Position numbers and translations under genes: made by a program
Notes under the pieces: model-generated
Seen by the model: the letters and a program-made list of their open reading frames with translations, nothing else
The model's database searches: none
Told to the model about the DNA's origin: nothing
In this document: positions 6,482-10,569 of the stretch, piece by piece
How positions within the stretch are numbered: position 1 is the first letter of the stretch
Layout of the letters: each line of letters opens with the position of its first letter
Source of the DNA: Temnopleurus reevesii
Lineage: Eukaryota > Echinodermata > Echinoidea > Temnopleuroida > Temnopleuridae
Direction: 5' to 3'
Assembly: GCA_036244855.1 (NCBI GenBank)
Contig: BQKZ01006453.1
Location: 25,187-35,755 of the forward strand
DNA length: 10,569 nt

Positions 6482-7879
6482 TTTTGTATCACGTCTATGA
6501 CTTTTCAGATAGTCTTCCAACCTTTGTTCTGCTAGATCATTCAAAGTAATTTGTTTTATTTCTCCTCCGACTCCGACAAATTTAATTTCGCCCTCGGATA
6601 GACTGCTTTATAAAAACATATGCACCGATTTTGCAAATGCGGTCCTTAAAGTTACACTGCGGCTCTGTGAAGAGAAGAAATAAAGAAATTTAAGAAGTAA
6701 ATGACTTCTTTTTTTCATGAGTGAATAAACCACCTTCCTATCTACTCTGCAATCTTGGTTGGCAAACATGAATAAGCCATACATCGTATCCAGCCAAACT
6801 TTTAAGGAATAAAATTTGCATTTTTATATATCGTTGCCTTTGAACTGTATGGCAGAGTGTATTTAAACATATTTGTAATTTTAGGCCATATTTCAACCCC
6901 TGAATAGTACAAAATGCACCTTAAATACGTCGCCACCCTTTTTTTTGTTTTCTTTGATATCCATAATTAACATGTCTGTTGCTCTGTACATTGCCAATAG
7001 TGCATGAACACATTGTACAGTACATCATGCCATAGCGTCTACTTATACAGATTTACAAAATAAAGGCGTGTTTATTCTGTTAACACTACTCACGGATATT
7101 ATTTTCAATGGGAGCAGTTCAATTTGTATGCGATTGTGTGAAAGAACGGTTCCCGATTGAAAGCTGCTTTACTGCATATAGTTTTTACAAAATAAAGCCA
7201 AAATATTTGTTTAGTAAATACATAAATATGTGGATTATACGGCGTGTTTATCGAATAGATACCTAGCACGTCCAGTAAGTAACACAATCTGCAAGTGTAT
7301 TATGTTGATGCCTTTACAAATATCAGAATTAATTCAGCCCAGGGTCTTCATTTAGAATGAATTCATTTTTTTTTAATATTCACTTCAGACTTTGAGATTG
7401 TATTTCCCATCTCGAATAAACTCCCTACAAGTATAACCTCTGCACTGATTTCGGCGATGCTAGCTAGATGAAGTAAGAATTTAGATTTCCGGCAGAGTAA
7501 GATTCAAATTAATATTTCCATTTGTTTTTATAATTTGTACTCTGTTGGCACGATATGTAAAAGAAGAAGATAAAATGAGGACAATTAATAAACATAAGCT
7601 AAGTGGTGCCTCGTGTTGAGAGTGTAGAATGGATACGATGCAAGGTCAATCTCTGTTGAAAAGAAGCATTCTTGTATTTCCTAAATTTCTCCTCCGGGAC
7701 CCCAATCCAGCCTATACTATCTGTACTAATTTTGCGTTGGTATTTATTGTCATACACAAGGGATCAATTACACGTATATATCTACCATGAGACAATTTTA
7801 GTTGGAGTGATCTCTAAAGTTGCCAATTTGCTGAAAAGAAAACGCTTTAAATGATTGTAAAATAATTCTAAAATGTCTT
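6467..7879. other. Non-coding stretch: possible intron with old internal duplication
   Basis: The stretch is AT-rich with no convincing reading frame on either strand; small frames at 7105-7287 and 7672-7854 look accidental. If 6341-6462 is an exon, this would be its intron. The only structure seen is weak repetition between about 6455-6640 and 7267-7470, and two ACAAAATAAAG-like words near 7053 and 7185. Confidence 0.5.
7267..7293 (+). repeat. 27-bp donor-containing repeat, second copy
   Basis: This copy includes CCAGTAAGTAACACA and matches 6455-6481 at 25 of 27 positions, keeping the GTAAGT. The sequence before it does not resemble the coding segment upstream of the first copy. Confidence 0.6.
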
Positions 7880-8055
7880 TCAAATATTTATAATCAGTTT
7901 GTCTAATATTTTCTCTTTGAATATAAGCAATATTCTTCCGTCCTGGAGTCCTTTGAAAGCAAAATCTTCACACGGAATTATGTCTGTCCCCAGACCGACA
8001 CATTTACCAGTATAATCAACTGTAGCTATAAGCCAACCATTTTGGAAAAGCAACA
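7880..8055 (-). CDS. Exon-like fragment, possible beta-trefoil-type repeat
   Basis: The minus-strand frame from about 8055 to the TGA at 7880-7882 encodes roughly 57 residues. It contains LLFQNGWLIATVDYTGKC, then VGLGTDIIPCEDFAF and LQDGRILLIF. The regular alternation of hydrophobic and Gly/Asp turn positions looks like real protein. The pattern G-x-L-(x8)-G-(x16)-F-(x6)-G-(x3)-L recalls a beta-trefoil repeat of the fascin type, but this is my inference and no family is recognised. The frame has no ATG; its open upstream part uses bases of a decayed transposon arm. An AG at 8056-8057 could be a splice acceptor, although the tract before it is poor in pyrimidines. It is either a terminal exon or a truncated gene remnant. 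Confidence 0.35.
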
Positions 8056-8062
8056 CTCGAAG

Positions 8063-8140
8063 ATATTTTTTTAGCAAATGGACAACTTTACGTCACGTTA
8101 TATGACTTGGTGAAGGCGTATGTTCGTAATTTCTTCAGTG
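8063..8140 (+). mobile_element. Decayed relative of the 8889 element's inverted repeat
   Basis: The order TATTTTTTTAGCAAAT, GACAACTTTA, CGTCACGTTATATGAC, GGCGTATGTTCGT and TTTCTTCAG parallels the inner part of both inverted repeats of the element at 8889-10071. There the corresponding words are TATTTTTAGCAAATTGG, TCACGTGACAT, GATGACGTAGGTTCG and, in the right arm, TTCTTTAG. Identity is moderate, so it is an old or related copy. Confidence 0.5.
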
Positions 8141-8888
8141 AGCATATCTTGCTGTTTCTACTTTTGGGAGAAATGAAGCTTCAGATATCAAATATTTAAT
8201 AAACGGCAGTAGAAATACCCACATAATGCAGTCTTTTAAATGAAAATTAGAGCGTGTGAGTTTGTTTGAATGAAATCGACCAAGAGTTGACTTAATTATC
8301 GCGAAATAAAATGTATGTTTTCTTCTACAGTACCAAACTAACGCGCAAAATAAATACGAATTAACGTCTGATACAAAATACCCACGGAAACTGAATTCAA
8401 TTTGCTTGCATTGCATTCTCAAAGCGCTCGGTAGGAATACCCTTTCTTTGAATTTCAAATAAGCCCCATAATGATCTACATTCGTACGCAGAAATGCATA
8501 AATGTAAAACAATTTGTAAAAACATCAGCTCGCGTACCATCATTTTTTGCATTTAACTATTACTAATCTAAACATAACCTGTTGAAGCAAAATAATTCAA
8601 TTTTCTCGATGTATTAATCTAATTGATTATATTTTCTTATTATGGCGTTCAAAATATATTGTACATTAACAGGAAAGATATTCCGTGAATCAATATGATT
8701 TCAATAAAGAAAATAATCTAATACCAGTATTTTGTGTTGCAATATTGTCTCTTGCTGTAACGCACGATATTAATTCCAGTCATTGAATATTTGTCTTGCT
8801 TCGGATTAACAATGGTAATTCATACAAACAGAATAGCTGGGTTTACTAAGAGATGCAAATTTTAGGTCTTTGTTCGCAAATGTTGTTC
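8141..8888. other. AT-rich stretch with no recognised gene
   Basis: A minus-strand frame (8135-8512, 125 codons) is open but lacks an ATG at its start and has no recognisable motif. The word ATTAACAATGGTAAT at 8805-8819 recurs at 9586-9600 inside the neighbouring element, and ATATGATTTCAATAAAGAA-like sequence near 8694 has a relative near 9286. Part of this stretch may therefore be an old copy of the same element. Confidence 0.4.
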
Positions 8889-9106
8889 TTAAACGGTTAC
8901 TCCACGCCAAAAATAACTTGCTTTGATTAAAAGCGCAAAAATTAGACGAACAAAACAAAAAGTTTGAGCGAAATCGGACAATAAAGAAAGAAGTTATGAA
9001 TTTTTAAAATATTTTTAAAAATAATTCAAATAGTTATATTTTTAGCAAATTGGCAACTTCTGATCACGTGACATGGCATGCTGATGACGTAGGTTCGCCA
9101 CCCTTC
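8889..9106 (+). repeat. Left long inverted repeat of the 1.18-kb element
   Basis: This arm pairs with 9852-10071 along its length with scattered mismatches. It holds an E-box-containing TCACGTGA at 9064-9071 and a CRE-like TGATGACGTA at 9082-9091. Confidence 0.8.
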
Positions 9107-9851
9107 CAAAATCGGCTATTCATACACGTTTGCTTTTTGCTCCCTTGTTTTTTTTTTTAATATCAAAGCAAATCAGTATTTGCTGATGAATTTGATTTAA
9201 TATATATTCAACAAGTATGATCAATGTATGTATAGCTTCAAAATAAGTCTTGCATAAAAGATGAAATAATGAATTGATCAATAAATATGATTTTAATAAA
9301 CAACTAATGTGATTTATTCATATTGTCAATTTCTCTAATTAAGAGAATGTAAATGTATTTTCAGCATTACTTCAATGACGATTCTTATTCTAACGATTTC
9401 AATTAGGCTATTGATTGCAAACACATAAAAATAATATTTAAATAAATATGTTATTTGAGATCATTGTTTTTCTACAATTGTATATGTTTGTTATTGTTTT
9501 TAAAATCAAATTTTCTTTTTTTTGTACCATTTTCATCATTGTAAATCCAAAGTGAAACAAAATATTCCTTTATATACTAGTGAGAATTAACAATGGTAAT
9601 CGTAGGTTTGCTGTGGTGAAAGCGTAATTACGACACAAAATACACAATGCTTATTAATTATATTGATGATTAAAATCATATCTATTTCTATAATTATCAT
9701 TTATTCTTTATTTTATGAAAAATATTTCAGATGTTATGATCAAAGAGTATATGTTCGATGCATTTGTCGAGAAAAGGAAATTAATTTTGCGTCCAACGGC
9801 TTTCGAACCGAGCATAAAAGCATAAAAGAGATATAATACACTTATTCTAAA

Positions 9852-10071
9852 GAAGTGACGAACCTACGTCATCAACATGTTATTTCACGTGACCCAAATA
9901 TGCAAATTGGCTAAAAATACTGTTTTAAAAATATTAAGATATTTTTCAAATATTCATAACTTTCTTATTTGCTGTCCGTTTTCGCTCAAACCTTTTTTTT
10001 TTTATCTTTATGTCTGATTTTTGCGCTTTCAATCAATGCTAGACATTTTTTGGTGGGGAGACCTCCTTTAA
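9852..10071 (-). repeat. Right long inverted repeat of the 1.18-kb element
   Basis: This is the reverse complement of the left arm. It keeps TCACGTGA at 9885-9892 and TACGTCATCA at 9865-9874. It carries a run of T in place of the CAAAACAAAA tract of the left arm. Confidence 0.8.
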
Positions 10072-10569
10072 TAACGCCAACTATTCCCCGGCTTGTCCGA
10101 CATAGTAGCAAGTGATATATACAAGCTGGAATCAAACTATTGTACTCGGATTATCACGAAGGGAATACCACGTATCTCGGAAATAACTGGTAGAAATGTG
10201 AATACATTAGAAATACGGTCTATTAAAAGAAAATATTGAAAAAAAAACTAAATGGAAGAACAAAATATTTGATACGAAATAATGACTGGAATGTAAAATC
10301 CCACAGTTACACAATTAAATAGTATCATATTAATCGCTTGAACTCGATTGGTCAGTGAAGTATTGTTAAAAATTAACTCATGATTAGGGCGATGTATTAT
10401 GTATCAATCTTATGCAGTATGTTTTTAATCGTATTTGTCCAATAATATATTGCGTCATTTATAAGCGACTTAGTTTAGGCAATCGTGTCTGATCATGACA
10501 TTTTAGCAATATAAATTCGAGGATTTCCAAAAGCAAGGAGATAGAAGCCCATAGGCGGATTTACTAATA
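10072..10569. other. AT-rich flank without recognised features
   Basis: No reading frame, repeat, hairpin or RNA gene was recognised between the end of the 1.18-kb element and the window edge. Confidence 0.6.

Larger units (their letters stand above)
8889..10071. mobile_element. 1.18-kb DNA element with long inverted repeats, TTAA-bounded
   Basis: The ends are inverted repeats of about 218 bp (8889-9106 and 9852-10071), starting TTAAACGG on the left and ending CCTTTAA on the right. Both arms contain matching blocks, including AAAGCGCAAAAAT, GTTTGAGCGAAA, AAGTTATGAAT, TCACGTGA and TGATGACGTAGGTTCG. TTAA at 8889-8892 and 10068-10071 may be a target duplication or part of the ends. The interior (9107-9851) is very AT-rich with no transposase frame, so the element is non-autonomous. 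The TTAA boundary recalls piggyBac-type targets, but the inner termini do not look like typical piggyBac ends, so the superfamily is left open. Confidence 0.75.

Noticed and set aside
8135..8512. 125-codon minus-strand frame
   Set aside because: It begins with TTG rather than ATG and has no recognisable domain. In sequence this AT-rich one such frame per window is only mildly unexpected, so it is not called a gene.
8889..10071. piggyBac-type element because of the TTAA ends
   Set aside because: The bases next to TTAA do not resemble usual piggyBac termini and there is no transposase, so only the TTAA boundary is reported.

Overview
The window looks like nuclear DNA from a multicellular animal. 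It is AT-rich and gene-poor, with no bacterial operons or ribosome binding sites. It is packed with short non-autonomous DNA transposons, tandem repeats and hairpins, and one short coding segment ends at a perfect GTAAGT splice donor. The mix of foldback elements, long-inverted-repeat MITEs and strongly diverged repeat copies is typical of highly polymorphic marine invertebrates such as molluscs. That taxonomic guess is inference; nothing in the window fixes the species.

Left half (1-5884): three partial copies of one larger unit lie in the same orientation. Copy A (1-2888) and copy B (2890-4878) meet at a single ambiguous base (N, 2889), exactly where homology switches from one part of the unit to another. 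Copy C begins at 4879 with the sequence that also opens the window. Copies A and B carry an 802-bp foldback element (complete at 989-1790, left-truncated at 2890-3555). Copy C preserves the empty target site (near 5593). The foldback contains GATATC palindromes spaced 21-22 bp apart around a 37-bp tandem-repeat core. Copy A also carries a roughly 52-bp-period minisatellite (150-446) missing from copy C, and a roughly 490-bp insertion (2171-2668) missing from copy B that opens with a perfect 15-bp hairpin. The A/B overlap could be a true tandem duplication or two divergent haplotypes joined by the assembler.

Middle (5885-8062): a 137-bp hairpin MITE (6009-6145) sits just upstream of a TATA-box promoter candidate. 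Downstream is a 41-codon reading frame (6341-6466) whose Cys/His pattern resembles the small C-x9-C...C-x2-H zinc-binding motif, followed by GTAAGT. It is the best candidate for a real (first) coding exon. A minus-strand exon-like fragment at 7880-8055 has protein-like composition but no start codon.

Right part (8063-10569): a 1.18-kb element with inverted repeats of about 218 bp, bounded by TTAA (8889-10071), and a decayed relative of its inverted repeat at 8063-8140. The rest is AT-rich sequence without recognisable content. No complete gene, RNA gene, CRISPR array or virus was recognised, and no coordinated gene system is visible. The main interest is the foldback family, the assembly or duplication question, and the two exon-like fragments.
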